The notes: a model not told the origin generated them from the letters alone. DNA of 64,000 nt from Marivivens donghaensis (GCF_030410045.1 NZ_JAUFRA010000005.1:186001-250000); one strand, 5' to 3'; counted from the stretch's first letter, positions 15,955 to 26,003 are shown. Translations and numbers: made by a program.

Positions 15955-17319
15955 ATGGCAACCGAAATTCTCATGCCCGCCCTCTCTCCGACAATGGAAG
16001 AAGGCACTCTGGCCAAATGGCTGAAAAAAGAGGGCGACACCATTTCTGCGGGTGACATCATCGCAGAGATCGAAACCGACAAAGCTACGATGGAGTTCGA
16101 GGCCGTCGACGAAGGCATCATGGGCAAAATCCTGATCGCTGAAGGCACCGAAAACGTCAAAGTGAACACCCCTATCGCCGTTCTCGTTGAAGAAGGCGAA
16201 GAGGTTCCTGCGGACGCTGGCCAATCGGCACCTGCGGCTGAGGCTGCGGCCCCTGTTGCAGCGGCCCCTGCCCCTGCGGCGGCTGCTCCTGCAGTACCGA
16301 AGGTTGACCAGTCCCCCGACTGGCCCGAAGGCACCCCAATGAAGACTCAGACCGTCCGCGAAGCTCTGCGCGACGCGATGGCCGAAGAAATGCGCCGCGA
16401 CCCCGACGTATTCCTCATGGGTGAAGAAGTTGGCGAATACCAAGGGGCGTATAAAATCTCCCAAGGTATGCTGGACGAATTCGGCTCTAAGCGCGTCATC
16501 GACACGCCGATCACCGAACACGGCTTTGCAGGTATCGCAACGGGTGCTGCATTCGGCGGTCTGAAACCGATCGTTGAATTCATGACCTTCAACTTTGCAA
16601 TGCAGGCCATCGACCACATCATCAACTCGGCTGCTAAGACGCTCTATATGTCTGGCGGTCAGATGGGTGCGCCGATGGTGTTCCGTGGCCCGAACGGTGC
16701 AGCGGCTCGTGTGGGCGCGCAGCACTCTCAGGACTACGCAGCATGGTATGCGCAAATCCCTGGCCTCAAGGTCGTCATGCCCTACTCGGCTGCTGACTAC
16801 AAAGGTCTGATGAAACAGGCGATCCGCGATCCGAACCCAGTGATCTTCCTCGAGAACGAAATCCTCTACGGTAAATCGTTCGAGGTTCCGGTGCTCGACG
16901 ATTTCACCATCCCGTTCGGCAAGGCCAAAATCTGCCGCTCTGGTAACGACGTGACCATCGTGTCCTTCGGCATCGGCATGACCTACGCCCTCGAAGCCGC
17001 TGAAAAGCTGGCCGAAGAAGGCATCGACGCCGAAGTCATCGACCTGCGCACCCTGCGTCCATTGGACTACGACACCGTGATTGCTTCGGTGATGAAGACC
17101 AACCGCATGATCACCGTCGAAGAAGGCTGGCCCGTTGGCTCTATCGGCAACCACCTGTCGGCATATGTCATGACACACGCGTTCGACTACCTCGACGCGC
17201 CTGTCCTGAACTGCACCGGCAAGGACGTTCCGATGCCCTACGCGGCAAACCTCGAAAAGCACGCTCTTGTCACCACGGCTGAAGTCATCGACGCCGTGAA
17301 GCAAGTCACCTACCGCTAA
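15955..17319 (+). CDS. pdhB: Pyruvate dehydrogenase E1 beta with N-terminal lipoyl domain
   Basis: 454 residues. Residues 1-80 form a lipoyl domain with the modified Lys in ETDKATMEFEAVDEG. Residues ~83-113 are an Ala/Pro linker. From ~125 follows the E1-beta transketolase-like body (EVGEYQGAYKISQGM, ITEHGFAGIATGAAFGG, EEGWPVGSIGN). A lipoyl domain on E1 beta is known in alphaproteobacterial PDH and distinguishes it from the E. coli complex. It starts 21 bases after pdhA. Confidence 0.97.
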   Translation: MATEILMPALSPTMEEGTLAKWLKKEGDTISAGDIIAEIETDKATMEFEAVDEGIMGKILIAEGTENVKVNTPIAVLVEEGEEVPADAGQSAPAAEAAAPVAAAPAPAAAAPAVPKVDQSPDWPEGTPMKTQTVREALRDAMAEEMRRDPDVFLMGEEVGEYQGAYKISQGMLDEFGSKRVIDTPITEHGFAGIATGAAFGGLKPIVEFMTFNFAMQAIDHIINSAAKTLYMSGGQMGAPMVFRGPNGAAARVGAQHSQDYAAWYAQIPGLKVVMPYSAADYKGLMKQAIRDPNPVIFLENEILYGKSFEVPVLDDFTIPFGKAKICRSGNDVTIVSFGIGMTYALEAAEKLAEEGIDAEVIDLRTLRPLDYDTVIASVMKTNRMITVEEGWPVGSIGNHLSAYVMTHAFDYLDAPVLNCTGKDVPMPYAANLEKHALVTTAEVIDAVKQVTYR

Positions 17320-17331
17320 GGAGACAGAGAA

Positions 17332-18630
17332 ATGGCTACAGAAATTCTCATGCCCGCCCTGTCCCCCACGATGGAGGAAGGCACGCTGGCCAAATGGCTG
17401 GTCAAAGAGGGCGACGAAGTAAAATCGGGCGACATCATCGCTGAGATCGAAACCGACAAAGCCACCATGGAATTCGAAGCCGTGGACGAAGGCGTCGTTG
17501 GCAAGATCGTCATCGCTGAGGGCACCGAAGGCGTAAAGGTCAACAGCCTGATCGCAATCCTCGTCGAAGAGGGCGAAGAGGTTCCAGCAGCGGGCGCGTC
17601 TGCACCTGCTGCGGCCCCTGCGGCGGCGGCTCCTGTCGCGGCGACGGCTCCTGCGGCTGCGGCACCTGCCCCAGCAGCACCTATCAAAGACGGCAACCGC
17701 GTCTTTGCATCGCCGCTCGCGCGTCGCATCGCTGGTCAAAAAGGTCTCGACCTGTCTGCTATCGCTGGCTCTGGCCCGCGTGGTCGCATCGTGAAATCGG
17801 ACGTTGAAGGTGCCACCGCTGCACCCAAAACTGCCGCTCCTGCTGCCGCTGCGACCGAGGCTCCCAAGGCTGCGGCTCCTGCTGCTGCCATGGCCCAAGG
17901 CCCGTCCACCGATGCCGTGCTCAAAATGTACGAAGGCACCGATTTCGAGGAAGTCAAACTCGACGGTATGCGCAAAACCATCGCTGCTCGCCTCACCGAG
18001 GCAAAGCAGTCGGTTCCGCACTTCTACCTGCGCCGCGACATCGAACTGGACGACCTGCTTGCCTTCCGCGCCCAGCTCAATGCGAAACTCGGCGACCGTG
18101 GCGTCAAACTCTCGGTCAACGATTTCATCATCAAAGCCTGCGCATTGGCCCTGCAACAGATCCCAGAAGCCAACGCTGTTTGGGCTGGCGACCGCGTGCT
18201 GAAGTTAAAAAACTCCGACGTGGCTGTGGCTGTAGCCATCGAAGGCGGCTTGTTCACTCCAGTTCTCAAAAACTCGGACAGCAAATCGCTCTCGGCTCTG
18301 TCGGCAGAGATGAAAGACCTCGCCAAACGTGCCCGCGACCGCAAACTCGCGCCGCATGAATATCAGGGCGGCTCCTTCGCGATCTCCAACCTCGGCATGT
18401 TCGGCATCGACAACTTCGACGCCATCATCAACCCGCCGCACTCTGGCATCCTCGCCGTTGGCGCGGGCGTGAAGAAACCTGTGGTTGGCGCTGACGACCA
18501 GATCAAAGTGGCGACAGTCATGTCCGTCACCCTCTCCGTTGACCACCGCGTGATCGACGGCGCACTGGGCGCACAACTCCTCGAGGCGATCAAAGCGAAC
18601 CTCGAAAACCCGATTGCAATGCTAGCTTAA
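17332..18630 (+). CDS. pdhC: Dihydrolipoamide acetyltransferase (PDH E2)
   Basis: 432 residues: one lipoyl domain (1-80, ETDKATMEFEAVDEG), an Ala/Pro linker, the peripheral-subunit-binding domain (about 122-157, FASPLARRIAGQKGLDLSAI), a second linker, and the acetyltransferase core. The active-site DHRVIDG lies about 30 residues from the end. Its lipoyl region is nearly identical to that of PdhB, implying duplication. The E3 gene is not in the window. It ends the operon before a terminator. Confidence 0.97.
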   Translation: MATEILMPALSPTMEEGTLAKWLVKEGDEVKSGDIIAEIETDKATMEFEAVDEGVVGKIVIAEGTEGVKVNSLIAILVEEGEEVPAAGASAPAAAPAAAAPVAATAPAAAAPAPAAPIKDGNRVFASPLARRIAGQKGLDLSAIAGSGPRGRIVKSDVEGATAAPKTAAPAAAATEAPKAAAPAAAMAQGPSTDAVLKMYEGTDFEEVKLDGMRKTIAARLTEAKQSVPHFYLRRDIELDDLLAFRAQLNAKLGDRGVKLSVNDFIIKACALALQQIPEANAVWAGDRVLKLKNSDVAVAVAIEGGLFTPVLKNSDSKSLSALSAEMKDLAKRARDRKLAPHEYQGGSFAISNLGMFGIDNFDAIINPPHSGILAVGAGVKKPVVGADDQIKVATVMSVTLSVDHRVIDGALGAQLLEAIKANLENPIAMLA

Positions 18631-18650
18631 TCAGCAGTCGATTGATACGA

Positions 18651-18680
18651 AAACGCCCCCGATTTCGGGGGCGTTTTTTT
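18651..18680. terminator. Bidirectional terminator after pdhC
   Basis: 12-bp stem AAACGCCCCCGA/TCGGGGGCGTTT with T runs on both strands. The minus-strand GNAT gene stops at its edge. Confidence 0.9.
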
Positions 18681-19185
18681 ATGGGGCGGGCCGATCATCC
18701 AAGGTCAGTTGCAAGAACAACATATCCAGCCATCGCCCGAATTTCTTACCGACCTGCGGCATCCGCGCGACCTCTACAAACCCCATGCGTTCATGAAGGA
18801 GGACGGACCCTGTGTTCCCCGCCTCAACACTCGCGATCATCGCATGGAGGCCCTGTTCCCGTGCCCGATCAATGATCGCCTGCATCAGTTTCGGCCCCAG
18901 TCCCTGCCTTTGATACTCTGGCAACAGATAGACCGAATGTTCGACGGTCAGATCATAGCCATCCTTGCCGCGAAACGTGCCGTAGGTCGAATATCCTGCC
19001 GCCACGCCATCAACCTCTCCGACAAACACGGGGAACCCCGCCGCGCGACGATCAGCCAGAAACGCCAGACGGTTCGCCTCATCCACGAGGATATCCGTCC
19101 AGAGAGCGGTGCCATTCAGAACCTCATGGTTATAAATCTGCGTGAGAAAGCCCGCATCGGCATCGGTGGCGTCGCGAATGATCAT
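18679..19185 (-). CDS. GNAT acetyltransferase, phosphinothricin-acetyltransferase-like
   Basis: 168 residues. It starts MIIRDATDADAGFLTQIYNHEVLNGTA and carries the acetyl-CoA loop in LPEYQRQGLGPKLMQAII, then NTGSVLLHERMGF, as in the Pat/Bar/YncA group, which N-acetylates amino-acid-like amines. The true substrate cannot be told from sequence. The start at 19185 has GGAG ten bases upstream; the longer frame to 19260 is not supported. Confidence 0.85.
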   Translation of the reverse strand: MIIRDATDADAGFLTQIYNHEVLNGTALWTDILVDEANRLAFLADRRAAGFPVFVGEVDGVAAGYSTYGTFRGKDGYDLTVEHSVYLLPEYQRQGLGPKLMQAIIDRAREQGLHAMIASVEAGNTGSVLLHERMGFVEVARMPQVGKKFGRWLDMLFLQLTLDDRPAP

Positions 19186-19333
19186 CTGGTGTCTCCGTCT
19201 TTTTCCCGAACTGAACCCCGTTTTCACCGCCCCCGCAAGGGCCGTCGAAAAACATTCCAACTCTTTGATCTATCGCAAGGTTTACCCCCACCAGACTGCT
19301 ATGCATCGGGTGACCAATCAAATGAGGCGCGAC

Positions 19334-19681
19334 ATGGACTGGAAAGACTACCTAGCCAACACCACCAAACTGACCAAAGACTTCCGCAAGGCCCAACCCG
19401 ACGTGGGCAAGGCCTTTACCGATATGCACCGCGCAGTGCTGCATGACGGCGCGTTGTCGGTAAAACATAAGGAATTACAAGCGATTGTCGTGGGCATCGT
19501 GACCCATTGCGCCGATTGCATCGGGTTCCACCTACAGGGCGCCGTCCGCGCAGGGGCAACCCGCGCAGAGCTAGAAGAAACGATTGCCACCTGCATCCTG
19601 ATGGGCGGCGGACCTGCATATATGTATGGGATGAAGGCGCTAGAAGCCTACGACCAGCTGGTGGGTGAAGGAGAGGGTTAA
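19334..19681 (+). CDS. AhpD-like carboxymuconolactone decarboxylase family protein
   Basis: 115 residues with the AhpD-type redox pair in THCADCIGFH (CxxC followed by His) and an upstream acidic/His proton-relay region, then a GGGPAYMYG ending. Such proteins are small helical oligomers acting as alkylhydroperoxidases or thiol reductases; a specific substrate cannot be assigned. ATG 19334 follows GAGGCGCGAC. It ends 4 bases past the opposing cysE stop, so the two converge. Confidence 0.85.
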   Translation: MDWKDYLANTTKLTKDFRKAQPDVGKAFTDMHRAVLHDGALSVKHKELQAIVVGIVTHCADCIGFHLQGAVRAGATRAELEETIATCILMGGGPAYMYGMKALEAYDQLVGEGEG

Positions 19682-20496
19682 CCCTCTCCCATACATTTTT
19701 TCAGCAGTTGATCCATAGAGACGGAGGGCTGGTCACATCCAGCTTCTCCGACGATCTTGGCGGGGACACCCGCCACGGTCTTGCAGCAGGGCACATCGTT
19801 CAGCACGACCGACCCCGCAGCGATACGGCTACGATCCCCGATCTTAATATTGCCGAGCACAGACGCCCCTGCGCCGATCAGAACGCCATCACCGATTTTC
19901 GGGTGACGATCTTCGTCCTCTTTGCCCGTGCCGCCCAGCGTCACAGTGTGCAGGATCGACACGTTGTCACCAACGACCGCCGTTTCACCGATCACGATGG
20001 AGTGGGCATGGTCGATCATGATCCCACGACCGATGCGGGCCGCAGGGTGAATATCGACGCCAAAGGTTTCAGAGATGCGCATCTGAAGGAAATACGCCAT
20101 ATCCTTGCGCCCCTGCTGCCAGAGGTAATGGCCCAAACGATAGGCCTGAACCGCCTGATACCCCTTAAAATAAAGGAGCGGATGCAGGAAACGGTGGCAG
20201 GCTGGGTCGCGTTCGTAGGTCGCGACAAGATCCGCACGCGCCGCAGCGGTCAGATCGGGTGCGGCCTCATAGGCGTCATCCGCGATCTCGCGCAGCAATT
20301 GCTCCGACATCTCAGCCGAAGCGAGCTTCATCGACACGCGGTAGGCCAGCGCATCCTGAAACCGATGATGGTGCAGGATACATTGGTGCAGCAGGCTCCC
20401 CATCAGAGGTTCGGTTTTAATCGCCTCCTCTGCTTCCGAACAGATACGGTCCCAAACGGGATCGATTTCAGCCAGTTTTGTTTTCGGGTTTGCCAT
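19678..20496 (-). CDS. cysE: Serine O-acetyltransferase
   Basis: 272 residues. It makes O-acetylserine for cysteine synthesis. The N-terminal helical domain (residues 1-140) is followed by a left-handed beta-helix of hexapeptide repeats (HPAARIGRGIMIDHAHSIVIGE, GDRSRIAAGSVVL). The catalytic Asp/His pair is in MIDHAHS and the acetyl-CoA/substrate site in HTVTLGGTGK. cysE next to the GTA cluster is the arrangement known from Rhodobacter capsulatus. Confidence 0.95.
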   Translation of the reverse strand: MANPKTKLAEIDPVWDRICSEAEEAIKTEPLMGSLLHQCILHHHRFQDALAYRVSMKLASAEMSEQLLREIADDAYEAAPDLTAAARADLVATYERDPACHRFLHPLLYFKGYQAVQAYRLGHYLWQQGRKDMAYFLQMRISETFGVDIHPAARIGRGIMIDHAHSIVIGETAVVGDNVSILHTVTLGGTGKEDEDRHPKIGDGVLIGAGASVLGNIKIGDRSRIAAGSVVLNDVPCCKTVAGVPAKIVGEAGCDQPSVSMDQLLKKCMGEG

Positions 20497-20576
20497 GGTC
20501 AGGCTCCTGCGTTTTCTCGCGTCAGACTATCCTACTTAGGACATTTCGTCCAAGAATAAACCCGTGATCGACCATA

Positions 20577-20867
20577 TCACCGATTTTGATGGCGCGAGGC
20601 GATATAGGTTTGCAGCAAAACACTTAGCGCGTTGTGAAACCCTTCTGGGGTTGGGTAGCGGATAGGTGCGCGAGGCAATCGGATGGCGCGGTCATGGAGC
20701 GTCCCATTACCCCAGTCAGGATGCGCCCGCCCCGTGCGTTTTCGGTATTTATCGGCAAGGCGCGCCTGGGCGATCATCATAGCCGCGAGGTCTGGCCAAT
20801 CGCAGTCAGGGCGCGCAAGCAATGCCCGCGCCCCCTGTTCCAGATCAGCCAGCAACACCGCCCGCAT
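20577..20867 (-). CDS. Small conserved protein between the GTA cluster and cysE
   Basis: 96 residues from ATG 20867, beginning MRAVLLADLEQGARALLARP. There are no TM segments or catalytic motifs; the protein is Arg-rich in its second half. Its start overlaps the g15 stop (TGATG), so it is translationally coupled to the GTA. I believe it belongs to a DUF7742-like family found at this spot in Rhodobacterales. Whether it acts in GTA biology is unknown. Confidence 0.75.
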   Translation of the reverse strand: MRAVLLADLEQGARALLARPDCDWPDLAAMMIAQARLADKYRKRTGRAHPDWGNGTLHDRAIRLPRAPIRYPTPEGFHNALSVLLQTYIASRHQNR

Positions 20868-23800
20868 CACGCCACCCAAAGCGACCGATACGGCCCCGCG
20901 CCATAACGGTCCGACAGTTGCGCGACTTGCACGGTGTAGCCGCCTGTCACACCATCCGCGGCCTTATCAGCCGCGGAATAGGTGAACTCTGGCACAGTCA
21001 CGATCACCTCGCGTTTCAACTCGCCAGAGCCAAAGACGCGCACCACATAGGCTTCGCGATCCTCGCCCAAGGGCACCTCAGCCGCGTCCCAGCTATCGCC
21101 ATCCACCCGCGTTCGCCGCACCCAGGTCGTCACCTCTCCCGTCGAGGTCAGATGACACACGGGATAAGGCCTCAACCCCGCGCCCGCGAACCCGCTGGTC
21201 ACCGTCTGATAGGTCGGGTCATCATAGCCACGGGTCGCAGGACCAAAGCGGTAGCTGCGTGTGACACCACGCAGGCTGCTCGGGTAATCAGGCTGAACGA
21301 GCGCCCCGTCCAAGAGCACCACCATTGACCCCGCAGGACGGAAAACCGCTTCGGTCCCTTGCTGCCCCCGCAGCCGCAGCCGCAGGTCATAGGTGTTTGG
21401 CGCAACGAGCACGGCCTCTTGGAACTGGAACACCTCCCAGCCGTCCGCGCTGCCATCCCCAATCGCAATCGCATTGCGGCCCGACAGAACGCCCAAGCGA
21501 TCAGTCGAGGAAAGCTCCCCCCGCACCAATTGCACCCGCAGCGCCGCCCCATGATCCCACCGTCCGGCCATCGCGGGGTCCAGCGTGGTTAACGTGGTGC
21601 CAATCGTGGCAGGCCGCTCTGCCGTGGCAGCGAGCCTGTAATCACTGTCGGTTTCCGAATGATAGAGCGCGACTGCCCCCGGCCAATTAACCGCCGTCGC
21701 CGCAAAATGCGGGGCATGTACGATCTCTGTTCCCGTGAGCAATGGCAGATCGAGGAAAACGCCCGTCACAGGCAAAGGCGCCGTGATAGGTGCAACCGTC
21801 TCTGCCAGATAATCGACCAAGGGCGGGATGTAAGCGTCGGTGTCGATACGTGTCGCCTCCACCTCTTGGCCCAAGGATTGTGTCATCCGATCAATACGAT
21901 AGCTGTCACCGTTCAACGTCACCACATCCCCCGCAGCGACATCAATCCGCGAAGGTGGCAGGGCAAATGTCACCGTGTCTCGCGCCATACGCTGTTCGGT
22001 CAACCAACGGTCGGTGATCTGGCTCGCCTCGGCTGAGGTCAGCACCACGCCCGCCTCTGACCGCGCAACGGACTGCGCCCCACCCGCAAGGCTCGCCTCG
22101 GCCAAACGGGTGTCATAGCTGCCGTCCGCCCCCACATAGGACAGACGGATTCTGCCCGCAACTTCGGCCTCGGGGGCACGGATATGTTCGATGGCAGAGA
22201 ACCGATCGCCGATCACCAGATCATCAGAGGAAAGCGTCACCCCATGCGTCGGCGTGCGGGTGACAAAGGTCAGTTTCCCATCCCGTTCGGTCACATCAAA
22301 CCCATAGGCCAGCATCAACGGCTGCAAAGCGGCCCGCGCCGTGTCGGTCTGGTCGATCATATAACCACGGAGCACACCATAGAGGCGGCTCACATCGACC
22401 TCTGCTACCCCTGCCCGCTGGCAGATGTCAGCCACCGCTTGGGCAAGGCTACGGGCCGACAAACGACCGTTCATCCAATGGCCACGGGCGTAATTCACCC
22501 CATCCGACCAGAGGTCGCGATTGTTGGGAAACGCAGGATAAGGCCGTGCGTCCCATGCCCAAAGGCATGCCAGCGACATATCCACCATCGTGCCACCGTA
22601 AACGGGCGACACAGGGTTCGCGGCAGGGTCCGCATAATGGTCGTGGATCGCGGTGATATAGGCCGCTTGCACGGCATCATCGCGCCCCCCTGTAGAATAA
22701 TACGGCAGGCCCGACTCCGACGATTTCGGGTCGAGGAATTTGTTCGGCTGGTTCGTCCCCTTATCAATCGCCGCACAGCCGTATTCGGTAAAGACGATGG
22801 GTTTCGACATGGGCACCCAGTCGGTCGGAGTCTCCTGCTTAACGCCGCCAATTCGGTTGTAATGGGGGTTGGACCACCAGTTGCGAAGGTCCTTGGGTCG
22901 CCAAATCCAAGGCTCGCCCTCACCATCGGTGATCGGCGTGCGGATTTGCGCGGCGCGGGCCTCGGGCGAGTGGTAATACCAATCGTAGAGTTCACCGCCT
23001 TCGACGTTAGAACGCAGGTAATCGAGGTTGCGAATATCGCCCCAGTCGGCGTCGAGGTGATCCAACCCATCGCGCCAATCAGAGAGCGGCAGGTAGTTGT
23101 CGATCCCGATGAAATCGATGTTCGGATCGGCCCAGAGCGCGTCGAGGTGAAACACCTTATCCGCCGTGCCCGCAGGCTGCATCCCGTGATATTCAGACCA
23201 GTCGGCGGCATAGGTGATTTTGGCGTTGGGCAGGATCGCTTTGACCTCCGCCGCCAGTTGGCACAACTGTTCGACCGCTGGGAACCCGTTTGTCCCGCGA
23301 ATTTCGGTCAGCCCCCGCAGTTCAGAGCCGATGCAGAACACGCCGACACCGCCTGCCGCTGCACAGAGATGCGCGTAGTGGAGGATGAAACGGCGGTAGC
23401 TCCATTCCGCTGGACCAGTGTAGGTGACCGACGTGCCGTTGATCGCAAAATCGCTGGCTTGCGCGGTGCCGAAAAACGTCGCAACCTCGCTCTCTGCGAG
23501 GGCGGTTTGATCGGGGGTTCCGGATTGTGTGGGCGCAAGCGAAAGCGTGATCCGACCGCGCCACGGCAGCGCAGGCTGGGTCGTAGCGCCCGACGGATCT
23601 GGCAACGTGTTATCCGACAATTGCTCCATCAGAACAAAGGGATAAAACACAGGACTAATGCCGCGTGCGGTCAGGGATTGGATCGCCTGCACCACGGATT
23701 GGTCGGTGGGCGTGCCGCCGTAAACGGGGCGGTCATCGGCATAAGGGACAAGGCCAGCGGTGGCGCGGTTGGCCCCGCTCACCTGCCACGGCATGTCGAC

Positions 23801-24703
23801 AGGATCGGGGCCAAGCGTCTCTGCCCGTGGACCGATCCGACAGGACCCACAGCGCAGATCATCGCCAAACCACGACACGATGAGAGAGGCGGTCGAGAGG
23901 TTCGGGGCCTCGTCCGTTAGGGCATCCAGAGACACCTCAATATCCGCCTTGCCCGCCGCCGTATGGACGTTGAGCGACCGATAGGACCCTAGCCCTTCGT
24001 TCACCGTCACGGGCGTTGTGGCCAACGCGTATTCCCCCGTTCCAGGGATGAGGGCCACGCCACGGACCTTTTGCGCGATGTCGTCGGCGCTGGTCTTCAC
24101 CACCTCGAACGAGAACTGCGGGATGCGGTTACCGAACAGGCCAAGGGGCAGGTCTTCGATCACCACATAGGCGGTGCCGCGATAGGCGGGCGCGTTGCCT
24201 GTGCCCTCGACCGCTTCGATTTTCGGATCGGGGAGCTGGTCCTCGCCGCCCTTATAAACCCGCAAGGTGAGGTCGTCCGCGGCGATCTCTACGCCGTCAG
24301 CCCAAATGCGCCCAATGCGGGTGATTGGCCCCTCGCAGACCGCGATGGCGAGGCTGACGGTATAGGCGTAGTTTGTCACGCTTGGCTGACGGGAACCCTT
24401 GCCGCTGCCGCCTGTGGTGGTCGTGCTCTCAAGGAACCGCGTGGCCCAAATGACCTGACCACCCACACGCATTTGCCCGTGGATTTGCGGGATGGCCGAA
24501 CCCTCGGACGCACCCGTCAGACGGAAACGGTCGATGCGGCCTGTTTCGACCGCATCCGATCCGCCCATCACGCGCTGGTCGATGACGCGGCCCAAGGTCG
24601 CGCCGATGGCGCGGCCGATCACCGCGTTCGACAAGCCAAGCGTGGTGCCCCCGATGGACCCACCCAGCGCCATACCTGCCGCAGAAAGAACAATCGTCGC
24701 CAT
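20867..24703 (-). CDS. GTA g15 host-specificity / tail tip protein (megatron)
   Basis: 1278 residues. The N-terminal stretch is Gly/Ala-rich (LSAAGMALGGSIGGTTLG). A glycoside-hydrolase-like TIM-barrel region follows (about residues 430-770, with YAADWSEYHG, IDFIGIDNYLPLSDW and IVFTEYGCAAIDKG). The C-terminal half is a phage tail tip / receptor-binding module. In the R. capsulatus particle this protein forms the tail spike region contacting the cell. The start is ATG 24703 (TGATG overlap with the g14 stop, GGGGG upstream); a TTG one codon earlier is less likely. Confidence 0.93.
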   Translation of the reverse strand: MATIVLSAAGMALGGSIGGTTLGLSNAVIGRAIGATLGRVIDQRVMGGSDAVETGRIDRFRLTGASEGSAIPQIHGQMRVGGQVIWATRFLESTTTTGGSGKGSRQPSVTNYAYTVSLAIAVCEGPITRIGRIWADGVEIAADDLTLRVYKGGEDQLPDPKIEAVEGTGNAPAYRGTAYVVIEDLPLGLFGNRIPQFSFEVVKTSADDIAQKVRGVALIPGTGEYALATTPVTVNEGLGSYRSLNVHTAAGKADIEVSLDALTDEAPNLSTASLIVSWFGDDLRCGSCRIGPRAETLGPDPVDMPWQVSGANRATAGLVPYADDRPVYGGTPTDQSVVQAIQSLTARGISPVFYPFVLMEQLSDNTLPDPSGATTQPALPWRGRITLSLAPTQSGTPDQTALAESEVATFFGTAQASDFAINGTSVTYTGPAEWSYRRFILHYAHLCAAAGGVGVFCIGSELRGLTEIRGTNGFPAVEQLCQLAAEVKAILPNAKITYAADWSEYHGMQPAGTADKVFHLDALWADPNIDFIGIDNYLPLSDWRDGLDHLDADWGDIRNLDYLRSNVEGGELYDWYYHSPEARAAQIRTPITDGEGEPWIWRPKDLRNWWSNPHYNRIGGVKQETPTDWVPMSKPIVFTEYGCAAIDKGTNQPNKFLDPKSSESGLPYYSTGGRDDAVQAAYITAIHDHYADPAANPVSPVYGGTMVDMSLACLWAWDARPYPAFPNNRDLWSDGVNYARGHWMNGRLSARSLAQAVADICQRAGVAEVDVSRLYGVLRGYMIDQTDTARAALQPLMLAYGFDVTERDGKLTFVTRTPTHGVTLSSDDLVIGDRFSAIEHIRAPEAEVAGRIRLSYVGADGSYDTRLAEASLAGGAQSVARSEAGVVLTSAEASQITDRWLTEQRMARDTVTFALPPSRIDVAAGDVVTLNGDSYRIDRMTQSLGQEVEATRIDTDAYIPPLVDYLAETVAPITAPLPVTGVFLDLPLLTGTEIVHAPHFAATAVNWPGAVALYHSETDSDYRLAATAERPATIGTTLTTLDPAMAGRWDHGAALRVQLVRGELSSTDRLGVLSGRNAIAIGDGSADGWEVFQFQEAVLVAPNTYDLRLRLRGQQGTEAVFRPAGSMVVLLDGALVQPDYPSSLRGVTRSYRFGPATRGYDDPTYQTVTSGFAGAGLRPYPVCHLTSTGEVTTWVRRTRVDGDSWDAAEVPLGEDREAYVVRVFGSGELKREVIVTVPEFTYSAADKAADGVTGGYTVQVAQLSDRYGAGPYRSLWVA

Positions 24704-25137
24704 CAAAGCCCCCTTTCAGGAAAGGAAAACCGCGCCGCAATGCGACGGGCCCAAGGTAGGGTCAGGCGGCTCTCGATCACGCCGTGGCCCGTGTAGGAAT
24801 GGATAAATGCAGGATGCGCCCCGATCTGCGATTGCAGACCGAGGTGTTTGGCAACCGATCCGTCGCGCATCCGAAACAGGATCAGATCACCGAGAGCGGC
24901 GTCTGTCACAGGTTTCGGTGTGAAGTGGCGCAGGGCCGCGTCAAAGAGAACCTCGCGCCCTTGGGGTTCGGACCAATCCGCGCTGTAGGCAGGCACGGGT
25001 TCAGGGAGCGGGCCGATATGCGCACGCCAAAGGCCAAGGATCAGCCCCAGACAATCGCAGCCCGCCCCCTTGCACGAGGCTTGATGCCTGTAAGGGGTGC
25101 CGATCCAATCGCGGGCGGTGGTGACAATCGGGTTCAT
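24703..25137 (-). CDS. GTA g14 NlpC/P60 cell-wall peptidase
   Basis: 144 residues with the NlpC/P60 pattern: GCDCLGL with the nucleophile Cys29, AKHLGL with His98, and a following IHSYTGHGV that may give the third polar residue. It presumably cuts peptidoglycan during DNA delivery by the GTA tail. The start overlaps the g13 stop by ATGA. Confidence 0.93.
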   Translation of the reverse strand: MNPIVTTARDWIGTPYRHQASCKGAGCDCLGLILGLWRAHIGPLPEPVPAYSADWSEPQGREVLFDAALRHFTPKPVTDAALGDLILFRMRDGSVAKHLGLQSQIGAHPAFIHSYTGHGVIESRLTLPWARRIAARFSFPERGL

Positions 25138-26003
25138 CTCAGGCTCCCCCCATCGTTGCTGCCAGCACGGCGTGGGGTGGAGACCAGCCAGTCTTCGCCT
25201 GGGATGTCAGGGAAGCCGCGGAAATTCAGGAGGTTGTCGAACTTTGCCTGACAGGTCGCCATGCGTTTATCACAGCCCGCCTCAAGGCGGATCAAATCGC
25301 CCGCCGCGACCTCTGCCCCGAGGGGCTGCCATAGTTCGATCAGATGGCGGGGACCGTCGATACGGTTTGCCTTGATCAGACCAAAGAGGCCCGTGGCAGC
25401 CCCCGACATGACCGTCAGACGCCCCTTTTCGAACCACCGCTCTGCCTGTGGCAGCGGGTCGGTCCAAAAGACGCGGTTGCGTTCGACGGCATAGGCTGGG
25501 GTTTCATGACGAAAGGCGGGCGTGTTCAGATCAACACCACAGGCCGCATCGCCCAAGGTTGCGGCGCAAGCGCGCTGGAACACGCGGCCTTGGGGTTGGT
25601 TGAGGGCCTCGGCCAGCCCGCGCAGTTCGGCGCGGAACTCTGGCCCGTTGCGGCGCATTTCCCCGATGCTGCCGCGAAACAGCAAGAGCCGCTCTGAGGT
25701 GTCCGCCCAATTGATGATCCAGAACCGCACCTCTGCCCCGTCATAGCGGCCCGCGATGATGTCGGCCTCTGTGATGGCGGTGTCGGTCAAGGTGCCGATG
25801 GCTTCTGTGTTATCGACAGACAGACCCGTCGATTGTTCGATGGCCTGCGCGGACAGCCCCGTATCCGCGCGAAAACTGATCCCGTCGAATGACAGGTCGC
25901 GGTCGTGGTCGGTAAAGCCCAAGGTCACGCCATCGCTCCGCGTCACGGCCCATGCGCGGCAGGTGGTTGTCGTGCCTGTGGCAAGGTGCGTAAGGAGCGT
26001 CAT
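25134..26003 (-). CDS. GTA g13 tail hub protein (DUF2163)
   Basis: 289 residues, beginning MTLLTHLATGTTTTCRAW. Cys15, Cys146, Cys155, Cys244 and Cys251 match the Cys-rich pattern of GTA hub proteins, for which an iron-sulfur cluster is reported in the R. capsulatus particle structure. It joins the distal tail ring to the g15 tip. The start overlaps g12 by ATGA. Confidence 0.92.
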   Translation of the reverse strand: MTLLTHLATGTTTTCRAWAVTRSDGVTLGFTDHDRDLSFDGISFRADTGLSAQAIEQSTGLSVDNTEAIGTLTDTAITEADIIAGRYDGAEVRFWIINWADTSERLLLFRGSIGEMRRNGPEFRAELRGLAEALNQPQGRVFQRACAATLGDAACGVDLNTPAFRHETPAYAVERNRVFWTDPLPQAERWFEKGRLTVMSGAATGLFGLIKANRIDGPRHLIELWQPLGAEVAAGDLIRLEAGCDKRMATCQAKFDNLLNFRGFPDIPGEDWLVSTPRRAGSNDGGSLR

